Of a DNA stretch of 64,000 nt, positions 52,424 through 63,892 are shown piece by piece (the stretch's first letter is position 1; each line of letters opens with the position of its first letter). The position numbers and the translations under genes were made by a program. This stretch comes from Chamaea fasciata (Eukaryota > Chordata > Aves > Passeriformes > Sylviidae). The notes beneath the pieces were generated by a model. That model worked only from the letters and a program-made list of their open reading frames with translations, ran no database searches and was not told the origin of the DNA. The stretch covers positions 3,574,846 through 3,638,845 of the forward strand of contig JARCOQ010000006.1 in assembly GCA_029207755.1 (NCBI GenBank), written 5' to 3'.

Positions 52424-52428
52424 CCAAT
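52424..52428 (+). promoter_or_regulatory. CCAAT motif in LTR U3
   Basis: CCAAT in TACCAATCCTTGATCA, corresponding to the distal CCAAT word of the related LTR at 15 kb. The second CCAAT is reduced to TTCCAAAT here. Confidence 0.5.
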
Positions 52429-52449
52429 CCTTGATCAAATTCCAAATCC

Positions 52450-52458
52450 TATTTAAAC
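52450..52458 (+). promoter_or_regulatory. degenerate LTR TATA box (TATTTAAAC)
   Basis: TATTTAAAC lies at the position of TATATAAAT in the related LTR, with the same spacing to the CCAAT words. It is probably weak or inactive. Confidence 0.5.
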
Positions 52459-52541
52459 CCCAAATCATTACAAACTTCCTCTTTCTCTGCTCACCTCTGA
52501 ACCTGAGTGAGTGTGGTTCTTTCGTGCCCCTACGGGTGACA

Positions 52542-52850
52542 CTGCATGCAGTGTGGTCTAACGAATGCTGAGTGGAGGAGGATGATCACTTCAATCCACT
52601 GATTCTGATTCATTTCACGCATCCCAGGAGCTGTTGGCACCTTTGCTGCCAGGGCTGGCTCATGCTCAGCTTGCTGCTCACCAGGATCCCTGAGGCCTCT
52701 GCTTCAGAGCTGCTTCCACCAGCCAGTGTCCTCCTTCACAGGGGCAGGACTTTGCATCTCTCTCTGCTGAATTTCAGCAGGAATGCTGTCTCGTTCCATC
52801 TGCAAACACAAATTGTCCTTTAGTTTGGTCAGTCCCCTTCTGGTCTTGGT
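52542..52850 (-). mobile_element. CR1 LINE fragment, continuation upstream of the LTR
   Basis: Antisense CR1 resumes with GCAGTGTGGTCTAACGAATG (for 'agatgtggtctcaccagtgc'). It continues with CATCCCAGGAGCTGTTGGC, GGGCTGGCTCATGCTCAGCT, CTGCTCACCAGGATCCCTGA, GGGGCAGGACTTTGCATCTC and TGCTGAATTTCAGCAGG. These are successive words of the CR1 ORF2 3' half in the right order. Together with 51838-52267 it is one element of roughly 740 bp. The far end fades near 52850. Confidence 0.87.
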
Positions 52851-53325
52851 CACAGATCACTGATGATTCCCCATCTCCATTCTGCTTGGGCTCTGTGAAA
52901 TGGCCAACTTTTCCTAGGGGTACACTTTTTACCTCTGTAATTTATGTACTTCTGGGACCTGTTTTATTGAAGCAAACCTCAGCATAACCGTCTCAGAAAA
53001 CGCAAAGAGCACATAGGCACAGGTGAGCAGCACTTCTGCTGAGCAGAAAGTTATTTCCCGGATAAGAAGTTTGATGTTTTAAAGGCTGTGCTGTGGAGCG
53101 TGGGATTAGTCACTTGCCAAGATAATAGGCCTGACTCTCCATGGTGCTACTCCTGCTGCACTCCTTCCTGTGCATACACATTGTAGCAGCTCTTAAAACT
53201 GAAGTCATACAGCAGTGAATCAGGCCTGGAAAGCTTAAGAAAATAAGAAATGGAGGTGTGGTGGGAGGTTAATTTCCCTCCTACAATAATCCACAACAGT
53301 GAAAGCAACAAAACTATCTCTTTCG
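52851..53325. other. noncoding stretch, no gene seen
   Basis: Nothing recognised. The first hundred bases may still be decayed CR1. Confidence 0.55.
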
Positions 53326-53355
53326 TCTTTTCTTTTCTTTTCTTTTTTCTTTTTT
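53326..53355 (+). repeat. (CTTTT)n pyrimidine tract
   Basis: Thirty bases of only C and T: four CTTTT-type units, then longer T runs. It is a pure homopyrimidine/homopurine tract with near mirror symmetry, which favours triplex-type structures. It is short. Confidence 0.9.
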
Positions 53356-56300
53356 ACCTGAAAGAAATGTAATCTAACTCTCAATTTGCTGCACAAAGCA
53401 GGAGTGTTAAGGTTCAACAGATGTTGTAAAAAAATCCCTAGTTTGTAGCATAGAATGCTTTCTTCTAACTTGTTTTCAATGATAATTATCACTAATGAAC
53501 TATGAAAAGAGGGAAAACAAGAGAAGAAAAATAGGGAAAATAATATTCAGTGAAAGCACATATTGCAAAGCACCCAGAATTGAAAAAAAAAATCAGACCA
53601 ACACTTTGCCATATATCTGTACAATAGAGAAGAATTCGTCATGTTTTTTCTAAGTTGATGTGACACCATTATTATTCAAGGACCTGGAATATAGTTCTAA
53701 GAGTTTCATTTCTATGGTTTGACAAATCAGATTTCATCTATTTCATTTGAAATAAGTAAGCAGTTGTTTGGGGGATTCTTACTAGTGCAGAAGAAAAAAA
53801 AAAAGCATATTTTAAACAAGTTCTTAGAATTCTTTCTTTTGCTTATTATTTTTCTTTCTTAACCCTGATTTTTATGATAAATACATGGCTGTGACAGAAA
53901 AAAAAATGACATTAAAGTTGGAAGTTTCTAGCAACTTATTTATGCTAATCCATTGGGAACACAGTGGGATTCTGAAGAGATTCTCTTGGGTTTCTAAATA
54001 CATCGAAGGAAGATCTTGAGCAGAAGGCTTAGCCTTTTAGTTCAGAAGAAATGGGCTAATATGTTGGCAGATCCATTTGATATTATTTAGGGAGTAATAA
54101 ACTCTCTACATATCCAGAACTTTATGCTCAAATAATACTCTAATAGTACTAATTTCTCTGCTGCACTGGCAAGTTGTCCCATCCTAGCAACAAGAAATGC
54201 AGTATGAAACTGCTGAAAAAAAAGCTGCATAATAGTTTGATTTCTGTATAATTGAGTTTCCCAAATCTGTCCTCACATGTTAAAGCACAACTCTGTCTAA
54301 TTTGCAAGAGCAAGACAGAGACACACGTATCTGAACAAGAATCAGCACATACTGTTTAATTCCTTCACAAATCTGCTTAGTACATTGACATCATTATTCT
54401 ATTACTCTATTATTACTCTTTGCTGGGGCAATTTCCCTGACACAACTTTCCTCTAAAGGGTTTTGCTTTCCTGATATAAAAAGGAGTCCAGACTCAATAT
54501 GTAATTTTGATCTTTAGTTCTGTGTTTTGCAAGAGAAAGTGGGATTGTGGCAGCAACACCAGTAGCAAAAGAGTGAACTGTCTGTGATCTGCCTTCCAGC
54601 AGCAAAGCAAACCTGCTCCTTTGCTTATATCATTAGCAGTCAGATCTATCATTGCTGTGTTTAATGTTAATCAAGAATAGGTCCCCAGAGTGCTTTATGG
54701 ACACAAATTGAAGGAGGTCACTGCCCCAGAGAATTTTCATTTAAAATGAAAATGGAAAATAGAAGTGTTATCTGCAAGCAGAGTCAAGCTAGACTACTAC
54801 CGATCAGGATTTTGGGGAGGAGGAGGCAGAGAAAGGGAATGCAAAGGGGTTTAAGGAGGGAATTAGCTTAGGGAAAAATAAGGGAGGGCTGATTAGGAGG
54901 ACTTTTACAGGGAGAAAAAGTAAAAGGGGCACAGACAGACTGAACTTCAGATAGCAGAGGGTGCAAGCTATCCCCTGTGACAGCAGGGCAGAGTTCCCCT
55001 GCTAGTGCTCAGGAACACTTAAAACTTCCTGATGTCTGATTCCTTCTCTCACCAGCTGGGTTCTCTCACCAGTTTTCTGATCACTTTCAAGAATTTTGTC
55101 ATTCAAGGCACATCACCTAAACCAACCCCTCAGAGCAGGTATAGAAAAGGAGAACACTCCAGAAGATCAGGAATGTACCATAAAGGCTAAGCCAAGCACA
55201 GCATCAGAGAAAGTCTTTCAGAGTTTAGGTGAAAAACCCCAAAAGTGTAGCTTCTCATTCATTGCAGATCTGGATTTCAAAAGCCCAAAAAAGTTGGACG
55301 AAGCACATTTAATGCTTTTTCTGCCTGCATGGGGTACCCTAAGAAATGAACACCCTCTACAAAGTGAGCAAATTCAGCAGATCAGACTGTACTGCTTCTA
55401 AAAGCTCAATCAATTCCTCTATATCATTGCTAGGGTATTACTCTGAAAGCCCAAAATGTAGCTATTCCAAAGCATACTTAAGGATTTGCCTCTGGTTCGT
55501 GCACATAGGTTTATTTATGGAATAAACATTTCTGTGAGATAATATGAATCTTACATTACAATAAATTTTACATTTTACTTAAAAGATGTAAATTAACTTG
55601 CCAGTCTCTGATCATGCATATTAGAAGGAAGATGCTCGTAGCCTGCACCATTGTCAACACAAATCTGTCACTGGTAACGATAATATGGGATGAAGTATTT
55701 TTTTGACGGTCATCAGAATGAATAAAGGCATTGTATAGCCACACTGTACCACAAGTTTTTTTATTGAGATCCACACAAATTATATTTTGACAAGAATTCA
55801 GTTTTAAAACCATTTGTTGGAAACAAAGTATGATTCAAACTGTACCAGTGCCCCTGAAAATGACTTGTGGAATGGAGACTTCTGCCTGCAATTAGAATGA
55901 GGGGAAGCCAATGCTTGAAAGGTGCTGAATAGTGCTGCCCTCTCATCTCATGCTTCTCATTAGCCTTGACCCCCAGAGAACATCCCAAACAGCAGCATAT
56001 TGGCTACTTACTTTTGTTGAGAGAAAATTTAAAATGGAATTATGGATCAAGAATTATGTTCCCTTCCCAAATCAGCTGAGCAGGTAGAGTGGAACCAGGT
56101 ACAGTTCCACACGTTTCTAAAATGCTCTCCCACCATCAGACACAGCCTTGGTGTCAGTGCAATGCTGTAAGCAGATTAATGGCAAGACCACATGCATAAG
56201 CTTTGCTAACAACTGCGTTCAAATGTTTAATCAATTTCCTTTATACAAACTGACTGATTGAGGCTACATTAGAAACGTTTTTCATACTCATTTCATGCCT

Positions 56301-56544
56301 CTTTGGTGAATAAAGATGTCTCCTCCTCAAGCTTCACCCGTCAGCTCCCTTTGTATTGTGCTTTGTGGATGCTTAATTAGCTCATCTCAGACAGCCTGGG
56401 AGAATTCAGTGACACTGAGCTCCTCCGACTGTGCTCCTTGAGGAACAGCCTTGGAAAGGAAGACGGGGATGTTACTGTGGGGACAAGGGGAGTCAGAGTT
56501 CCCTCGTGTGCCACTCACGCAGAGTGACATTCCTGGATCTCTGT
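53356..56544. other. noncoding stretch, no gene seen
   Basis: A+T-rich DNA with A runs near 53583 and 53792. A purine-rich patch at 54811-54930 has G runs at 54846-54849, 54858-54860, 54871-54873, 54882-54884 and 54886-54888. A 101-codon open frame at 55096-55401 is unrecognised. Confidence 0.6.
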
Positions 56545-56652
56545 AACATAATAACTTGGGGTTTAGTGGTAAATGTGGTGATGCTTCATTAATGGTTGGA
56601 CTTCATGATCTCAGAGATCCTCTCCAACTTCATGATCCTCTGATTCTGTATC
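56545..56652 (+). mobile_element. short CR1 LINE 3' end
   Basis: GGGGTTTAGTGGTAAATGTG (for 'catggtttagtgggcatggt') is followed by AATGGTTGGACTTCATGATC, CAGAGATCCTCTCCAACTTC and TGATCCTCTGATTCTG. This is the last ~110 bp of a plus-strand CR1 copy with the characteristic terminus. Sequence upstream of 56545 is not recognisable as CR1, so the copy is heavily 5'-truncated. Confidence 0.87.
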
Positions 56653-58000
56653 AGAGAAGTTCCTTGGTCTGTCTGCACATCTGCAGGGTGAAAGAGTAGC
56701 CCCAAAGGACTGAGATGCACGGAGAGGTTCAGGTGACTGTAGTTTGATTGCATATACACCCAAATAAATGGTTTCCCTTGGCTCCTAGCACAATATTTCC
56801 AAATCCAGATAGCACTCTGAAATGTGGAATAGACATGACAGAAGTTATGAGAAGTTATGGTTTAGGAAAATACAAGTTTACAAAATTAGACTACATTTAT
56901 TACAGGCTACAGGCTTGCCTCAGTCCTTCCACTTTCTCTTGTGTTTGGTGTTTTTCTGCTGAGTGTTTTTACACTGACTGGTCTGTGCTTAAAGAGCTGA
57001 GTTTGATTTACATCAGGCATTTAAAAAACTAATCTTCTCCATTTTTTCTTCATACTATGAATTGTGATTCTTGAAAAAAGTTGTAATGGAACTCGAAGTA
57101 TTTTAAGAAATGCTTTAATCAGAGAACTGTTAACAGTTTTTATTGGAAGCTGTTACCCAGGTAAAGAGGTTGAATATTTGTAACTGCAGCCAGGAATTAC
57201 AGCTGGTTCTCACTCTCACATTGAAAACTTAAGATGCTTCCTGCAATTACAGGTAATTGTAAATTTCCTGGTGAATAAAATTGCTTCAGGGTAATGAAGG
57301 GTTGCATGGAGACAGTTGCACACAAAGATGGAAATTCTGCGTTATCAATTAGCATATCTATTATTTACATAATCTATGTAATCACAGAGCAAGCTGCAGT
57401 CCTAAGGAGGAAGAATGTCATCTTCTGGGTCCTTCTTTATTTTTTTTGGTAGATCAGTGTGGGAAAAGTGTAGAAGGGAAAAGAGAATGATCTATACTTA
57501 CATCTACACTGAGAATTCCCCATCCTTTCTGTGGCAGGATGACATACTGAGTTAAGGTTCTGGTACTGGTGTTGTGCTAACATTTTTTGTCTATCCTTCA
57601 GAGTTATTCAGAGGCCCAGGTCTCATTACCAATGGGGGCAGCCCCTTTATCTCCACTTACTTTCAGTTCACCATCCCAAACATCTGAGCAAAATTTGCCA
57701 AGTCAAATTTTTCAGTGTGCTAGAAAGAACTGGGACAGATAGCACTGAACAGCCAGGAAAAAAAACAAGGGAAAATTTCAAGTGGTCTGAAATGAACCTC
57801 TGAGCAGCTGGGCAATGTTTTCAAAGAGATGCTGTGATTGCTCATAGAGTATGGAAATGAACAGGGCAGTAAAAACAAGCTGCATCTTGCTCAAGTGTCA
57901 AATGAAACAGCAAAGCAAATCACAGTGTCAGGGGTGAGCTGAAACTCAGTAAAGTACAATTAAAAGAGAAAATCAGCCAAAAAGCAGCAAAAAAGACATG
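56653..58000. other. noncoding stretch, no gene seen
   Basis: No gene. The block 57235-57410 has many TAAT/ATTA words and the inverted pair CAATTAC-AG-GTAATTG at 57244-57259. It is discussed as a possible regulatory element in the findings. Confidence 0.55.
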
Positions 58001-58038
58001 ACAGAAAGCACAAACACAAAAGCTTTTGTGCTTTCTGT
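58001..58038. repeat. perfect inverted repeat (13-bp arms) around a 14-bp palindrome
   Basis: 58001-58013 (ACAGAAAGCACAA) and 58026-58038 (TTGTGCTTTCTGT) are exact reverse complements. The 14-bp palindrome ACAAAAGCTTTTGT (58016-58029) overlaps the loop and the right arm. Two mutually exclusive hairpins are therefore possible. Confidence 0.92.
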
Positions 58039-61000
58039 AGAGTATGTCACCTTGGCTTTTGCATTGTGGGCTGGAAGTATGATCCACCTGCAAGAGGATT
58101 TGGGTTAGCGATGTTCTTATCAAACATTCATCAAAGGCTATGGGAAATAGGGGCATTGGCTGTACTTCCTTGAATGAAGCAGGGAGCTTGCAGATTCAGC
58201 AAGGCAACTGGGTAAAGATGGGAGCTGGAACATCACCAAAATTGACAGGACCTGCCTGGTCACACATAGAGAATAGGAGAAGCAGAGAAAAGAGCATTTT
58301 CTTCTTTATGCTAAAAAGCCACAAAACTGCCAGCAGGGCCATTTGAGTGCTGTCAGCTGTTTATGGTCATCCAGTGGATAATAAAAACAAGACCTGAAAG
58401 AAGAAAATGCTAAAAGAATTGAAGTTGGAGGCTCTGTTTCTGTTCCCTGGCTGATAAAATTGCCAACTGACAGGTGGTAACCCACAGCAACCAGGAAAAT
58501 TTATTGAAGACACAAGTTAATAATTATAGTGGTACACTGTACCTGTAGCTCTGGGACAGACTGATATGTTTTCTTTCTGTCCCTTTCAAGAGAGGGCATA
58601 GAAATCTACATCCTGCAGTTATATCCAGGGCCTTATTCACCCAGATACTCAGAGAATGAAGCAGATCTCTGACTCAGACTGAGGGCTCTGCCTTGCCCTC
58701 CCCGATGTCAAACTTGAGACTGTGAAAGGAATGAGTTGAATTTCTGTCTTTGAAGATTTCTGTCCCACATATGAATATTTTTCAGCTCAAGATGGACTAC
58801 CTTATTTTCATGTAAGATGTGCTTCTTAATAACATAAATTGCTGTGCTGCTGTTAGGATCATCACATCCCTAAATCTCTTTCCAGCTTCTTAGGCTCTGA
58901 AACTACTACCTTTCACAATGTGTTTCAAAAGAGAGAGATTTTTCAGTCTATCACTTAACTTGATTAAAGCCTCATTTTTCTTTGACAGCACAATGTGTAT
59001 TATCATTATGATTTTCATGATCAACTTAGGAACTCAAAGCAGGTTTGATTTTTTTTTTCTCTGCTCTCACAAGTACTCCTCTTTGCAAAAGCCCAGGTGA
59101 ATTAGGCCTAAATTAGGAGCTTAGTCACTACTAGACATTGATGCAACTCACCTCACACCTCAACTGACCCTTCAAAGTACTTTGATCTATGGAGGCAACC
59201 TAAAGAGATCAGCCTGGGAGTGTAGGTGTATCAGTTATATGTATAGAGGTAAGTGGGAAGGACCACAGTCTTTCTCTTCTCATGGTAAAATCTTAACTCT
59301 TTGCTCCTGTTCATAATGACAATTAATTTACACTGCCTTCAATGACAGTTAATTCAATTTGTCTTCTTTTTATAAAATATACCCCAAATAGCAGGTTTGG
59401 AAATCGAATATCAGGTGTCCAATCTGAAATTATGGTTTGCATTCCCAGGTCCTACAGGGCAAAATCTTGAAATATGTTTAATTTAATGCATTTGTACTAG
59501 CACAGAATTAGCAAGTGGTGGAAAATATCCAACTTACAAGTAAGTATGTACAGAACAAGTTCACAAAGCTGGAATGTTATTAAATGACTTCTGGCTTACA
59601 TGTATGAATGTTTTACTTTTTACTTTACTGTTTGTTACTCTTTGTAACCCTTGTTTAACTGTATTTCCTTGCTTTTTGACAAATAAATGACTAAAAGTGA
59701 GGTAACAACATACTTGTTTTTAGGAGCTCTGTAACACCTGTAATGAGCACACTCTTGCCCAATGGTAAATGCTTTGACTTTGATTCTAATCCAGACCCCT
59801 CAGTAGTGCTTGCCAAAGTCAGTCCTAGCTCTACTCTCTTTCTTCCTGCTTCTCTGATCTTTGTTTGATGTTAAAATTTGTCTGAATTGCGTCTGCGTTT
59901 TCACAGCACTAAGGAATCAGGGTGGCATAACAGGCTTATTTCCAAACATAAGTGAGGTGAGTCACTCTCCAGTCATTGCAGAGCACAGCCAGTCTTGTTG
60001 GGAGGGGACAAAGAGCAGAAGAAGTAGAGGTGCAGCTTCCCTACAGACCAACACCAGGAGAAGCCTTTAGTTGTATCCATACCACAAATACCTCCTTGTT
60101 TTTTGTTGTAACGTTTCTTATGAACCTTTACAGTTCCTCAAACAATTGATTTAAAACAGGTTATGTTAGGGATCAGGAAATTTTCCTTTTTCCTCCATTT
60201 TTCTTGTCCACCGGTCCTCTTTCACACTGCCAACAAACCTGGCAGCCCTTCACTGATGTGATGAGAAATAAATTTACATGTCCTGTTCTTGGAGGACAGG
60301 AAGAAAAGAAAGCAGAAATCCAGAGTTTCATGAAAGAATGAAGAGAATGAAATGGAAGACTATTCCCCCTTCTCCCCTATGAAAACCCTAGAAATCAGAT
60401 CATGTCCCTTCAAAGAAATATTCTACTTTCCTAATAAATTTCTTTCATCTCAAATAATTGGCCAGTGTGACCTAGCAAATTATCAAAATAGGAAAAAAAT
60501 CTCTACAGCAGTGAATTAAGTCAAAACACCTTGAAGGCAAGGTGCCAAGGAGTGTATGTTTTGTTCAATACTGCAAACACAATCTGACTTTTCCTATATA
60601 CTGGGGTGAGGAAAGAAAAGTCCACAACGTTCCACTGTTGAAAAAAAAAATTACTCTGGAATGGAGACCCTCCAGAAGACAAGGTGTGCCTGGGGTCTTC
60701 ATCATTTCCTCATGTTCCTTTGCCAACATGATCAGCTTGTTCCTGCTCTAGCATAAATAACTTCTGAATCAGGGATTCTGCATCTCTCTGGCTCCTCAAC
60801 TCCAGCTGAGCGGTTGCACTTGCATCTGCTCTGTGGGATAATGGAGAAGGAGAGTAACCACAGCAATTACACAGCTTGTGTGCAGCCTGAGAGGCTGGCC
60901 TGCTCTAACATGTAGCCCAAAAGTGGAGCTGGGAAAGAAACACATTCATATGCCCTCATATTAGGGAAAAGAAGAGATATGTGACACTACAAGCTCGTTC

Positions 61001-61214
61001 ACTGTAGAGAGGGATGAACAGTGAAACCTTCAAACTTAGAGGAGGTACAAAGCTCTTCTGAGTAGTAAGATTTGTCCTCATAACAAGTCCAGAAGGACCT
61101 CACCAAACTGAGTGAGTGAATGACTGAGTAAAAAAGTTGCAGCTGAACTTCAGTCTAGATTAAGGTAAATTCCTTAGAGAAAAGTAATCAAAATTGTGCC
61201 AGTATTATGCTGCT
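58039..61214. other. noncoding stretch, no gene seen
   Basis: Unique DNA with short open frames only. Nothing recognised. Confidence 0.6.
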
Positions 61215-61825
61215 TTAAACTGGCAGTGGCAGTTTAGGAAAAGTGTCATCACTGGCAGCTCTCTGTAACCATGGAGTCATGGTGCAGCAGTAGATAAATG
61301 CCCTGAAAATACTGGGTATCACCGAGAGTGGTATTCAGATGAAGTCCTGGTGTAAATACATCATGAGTAATACATGCACTTTTGGTTATCCTATCAAAAA
61401 TTGGACTAGTGGTGATAAAAAAGCACACAGGAGTGCAAGCAAAATGGTCAAAGCAATGTAGAATCAACCACAAGGAACTGTACGAGGAGCAACTTCAAAG
61501 TCTGGGATTTCCAGTTTCAGATGAAAAGGCTGAAGCATATATTACTGAGATTTACAAAACCTTGAAAGTGATTGATTTACCAACCAATTGATAAAGTGAT
61601 TGATATACCAAGTCTCTGAGAAGTAGAGTAAGGGAACATCAATTAAAGTTGGTTGGATGTCAACTCAAAGCACATATTGTGCTAAAAGTGTTTCTTTGCA
61701 GAGTAGCTTAGGAACATCTGGAGCATTTTGCAAGATGAGGCTTGGTGACAGACAGCATCAACAGCTCCTAGAGGGATTAGGCAAACTCACAGTCTAATGC
61801 TTAAGGGAATAAATAAGGATGAACC
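61215..61825 (+). mobile_element. old CR1/L3-like LINE relic, 3' part of ORF2
   Basis: A run of words follows the order of an old CR1/L3-type ORF2 3' region. GTCATCACTGGCAGCTCTCT comes first (the 'LGVIVDSSL' block), then GCAGCAG near 61284 and AAAATACTGGGTATCACC from 61306. AAAATGGTCAAAGCAATG starts at 61441. From 61472 a frame reads KELYEEQLQSLGF, and further on YITEIYKTLKVID. This matches the conserved YEERL-x-x-LGLFSLE...DLIEVYKILKGID segment. Downstream, TGTTTCTTTGCAGAGTA near 61691 and AGAGGGATTAGGCAAA near 61771 fit the final part. It is highly diverged and inactive. It begins at the same block where the 11.6-12.8 kb relic ends, so the two are complementary pieces of the same kind of element. 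Confidence 0.77.
61565..61610 (+). repeat. 18-bp local direct repeat within the LINE relic
   Basis: AAAGTGATTGATTTACCA (61565-61582) recurs as AAAGTGATTGATATACCA (61593-61610), 17/18 identical, with a 28-bp period. It is probably a small duplication after insertion of the LINE. Confidence 0.9.
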
Positions 61826-63841
61826 CTTTTAACTTTCCTAATCCTGAGTGCTGGGAGAAGCGTGGATGGCTTGGTCTATTCATAAAGGACAGGCTCTCAT
61901 AGTCTCCTTACACAGTATCACCTAATGCCATTTTTGGAGATAGAGTGCAGGAATATCTGGAACTCCTACCAGGCCCAGTTAAGGCTTTTATTAAGTACTT
62001 AAAACTAGTTGAAGACACGCTCAAACACGTCAGTCCCACGTGCACTCCTAAAACTCCCCCTCTGTGCTTCTGAGGCCCTCGTTCACCTCCAAAGACACCA
62101 ACTCAAAGGCTCAAATCCTCACCTCACAAGGTGATATCTGTGCTGTGGGCAAGACCCTTACAGTGTAAAGGGGCTGGGCAGCCGCGTTCAGTGCGTGTAA
62201 ACATGCATCTTACAACTCGTGCTAAGCTGGTTTTCATTCTGGGAAGGATGTTGCTGAGGCACTTTGCCCCGACAAGCTGCAGTTTGTGTTTGGAGCCTGG
62301 AACAGCCCAGAGACAAGGACACTGACAATGATGATTGCGGACAGTTATTTTGCACAGATATTTACTGTTCTGTGTTGAAACTCCAGCTACTGCAAGTTAA
62401 ACAATCGTCTCTCCTACTCTTTAAAAAATTCAGTTTCAGACTGTTAAAAACCTGTGAAGTGTGCTAGGTAAGTGACAGAGAAGCCAAAAATTACTAGTTC
62501 TCTCTGCAAATTGCCCCCTCTGAGACAGAGAATAAGACATTAGAGTCCACCCTAATCGAAAACCTAGCGGGCAGTCCAGATACACTGCTGGACACAACCA
62601 ATCTGAAGGCAAACTCTGTGGGTTTATCATCCTCCCGCCCTTTCCTCTCTAATGTATTTTGCTTTCTGTAATTTGCTGTGTGTTATGTTGACTAAGCATG
62701 ATGGAAAAAAAAATTCCTTTAAATTACATCTATTTGTCTTACATTCTGTATTTCCTGTTTTATAACACTTGCAAGAATGGAAAATACTGGAAAAAATGTG
62801 TAACTGTAGGAATTGTCATCACAAACAAGACAGTAAAATAACATTAAATTTATGCTTGGAGCCTCAAGAGGAAATAAAAGTCATGTACCTATAGAAAACA
62901 CTTCAAATGCCAGCTTTACTAAACAACAGTATTTACTTGCGTGAAGAGAAACTTTTAGTGCCGGGTTAATCAGGACCTCAAACATTTAGAAGAGTACTTC
63001 CCAGGATCCTAGTTTATCCTGCATGGAGACAGCATAACCTGTACCTGTGACAAAATATACCTCTGCCTGGGGTCTATCTGGAGCCAGCATGGACATCCAC
63101 ACAGACCCTTGGAGTTTCTGCTTTTGAACACACCACATGACATAACTCTTTTGGAATCACTTAATCCAACCTTTTCTGGCCAATAATGGCAGTAGAGAAT
63201 GTCTGCAATAAAAGCTAGTCTGTGTGTGGTTACTGAGTTTGTTGTTATCTTACTAATATGTAGTCCTCCAACAAGATGGAAGCTCTGTGTACATAGCACA
63301 AGATCAAAGATATGGCTTGACTTGAGACAAGATTAGTATATAAAAAGGGGAGTAAACAAGGTAAAATAACAAACACCCTGGAAGAACAAAATGCAGTGGC
63401 CCAGATTCAGAATTTGTCATTTCATTTTTGTTTATCCTGTTTCTGGAAAAAAAAAAAAATCCGCATGAGTGGCCCTATTTTGGCAGAGAATTATTCTTCT
63501 ACAGAGTAACATGCGCAATAGTTTATAAATCTTTGTGTTTATATCATCTTTCATCAAAAGCTTCTTAAAGCTGTCCATTGAAACTATTCAATACAGTCCT
63601 CACTCAAGTCCAGCTTTAGCAAGTGTCACATGCCAAGGCAAAGTTTTACTGGGTAGTACTTCATGTACTGTTAACTGTCAGAAGCATTTTTCACTCTGAT
63701 GGAAATCTGCCATAATTTTCTTACATTGCACAGGTGTACACTCCTGAAATAATCCCAGAGGTCCCATTCCTTTTACAGAAGCTATTTGTAGACATGGACT
63801 CAGTTTTGCTGAGAAAGGTGGGCATTACCTGTTAAAAAAAA
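61826..63841. other. noncoding stretch, no gene seen
   Basis: Unique DNA with a 13-base A run near 63448. Open frames reach at most 96 codons and are unrecognised. Confidence 0.6.
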
Positions 63842-63892
63842 AACAGTGTGTACAAATACTCTTAAAAAACAACAGTGTGTACAAATACTCTT
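63842..63892 (+). repeat. 22-bp tandem duplication, 29-bp period
   Basis: AACAGTGTGTACAAATACTC plus TT occurs exactly at 63842-63863 and again at 63871-63892, separated by AAAAAAC. The preceding A run (63834-63843) resembles that spacer, so a 29-bp A-rich unit was duplicated. Confidence 0.95.

Larger units (their letters stand above)
52268..52541 (+). mobile_element. older solo LTR of the same ERVK-type family, 274 bp, nested in CR1
   Basis: The element starts TGTCGCCCTGATTCTTTAGC and ends TACGGGTGACA. This gives TG...CA ends and an 8-bp inverted terminus with one mismatch (TGTCGCCC/GGGTGACA). It interrupts a CR1 copy at an exact point and is flanked by CTGGAT/CTGCAT. It aligns end to end with the minus-strand LTR at 15346-15628. 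Shared parts are the first 25 bases (TGTYGCCCTGATT...AGCCTTCTGATG), a CCAATCC-TTGATCA word, TATTTAAAC in the place of the TATA box, AACTTC-CTCTTTCTC after the polyadenylation site, and TTCGTG-CC near the 3' end. The AATAAA is degraded (ATTACAAA at 52467-52474). It is a dead solo LTR, older than the 15-kb copy. Confidence 0.83.

Noticed and set aside
54846..54888. Possible G-quadruplex in a purine-rich patch
   Set aside because: Loops of 8 to 10 nt make a stable fold doubtful.
59633..59707. TGTTAC...GTAACA segment with AATAAA, resembling LTR ends
   Set aside because: Only 75 bp long, without a flanking duplication and without similarity to the two LTRs called.
59870..59960. Mini-exon between TTTTCACAG and GTGAGT
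   Set aside because: About 50 bp, phase-breaking and unrecognisable. Expected by chance.
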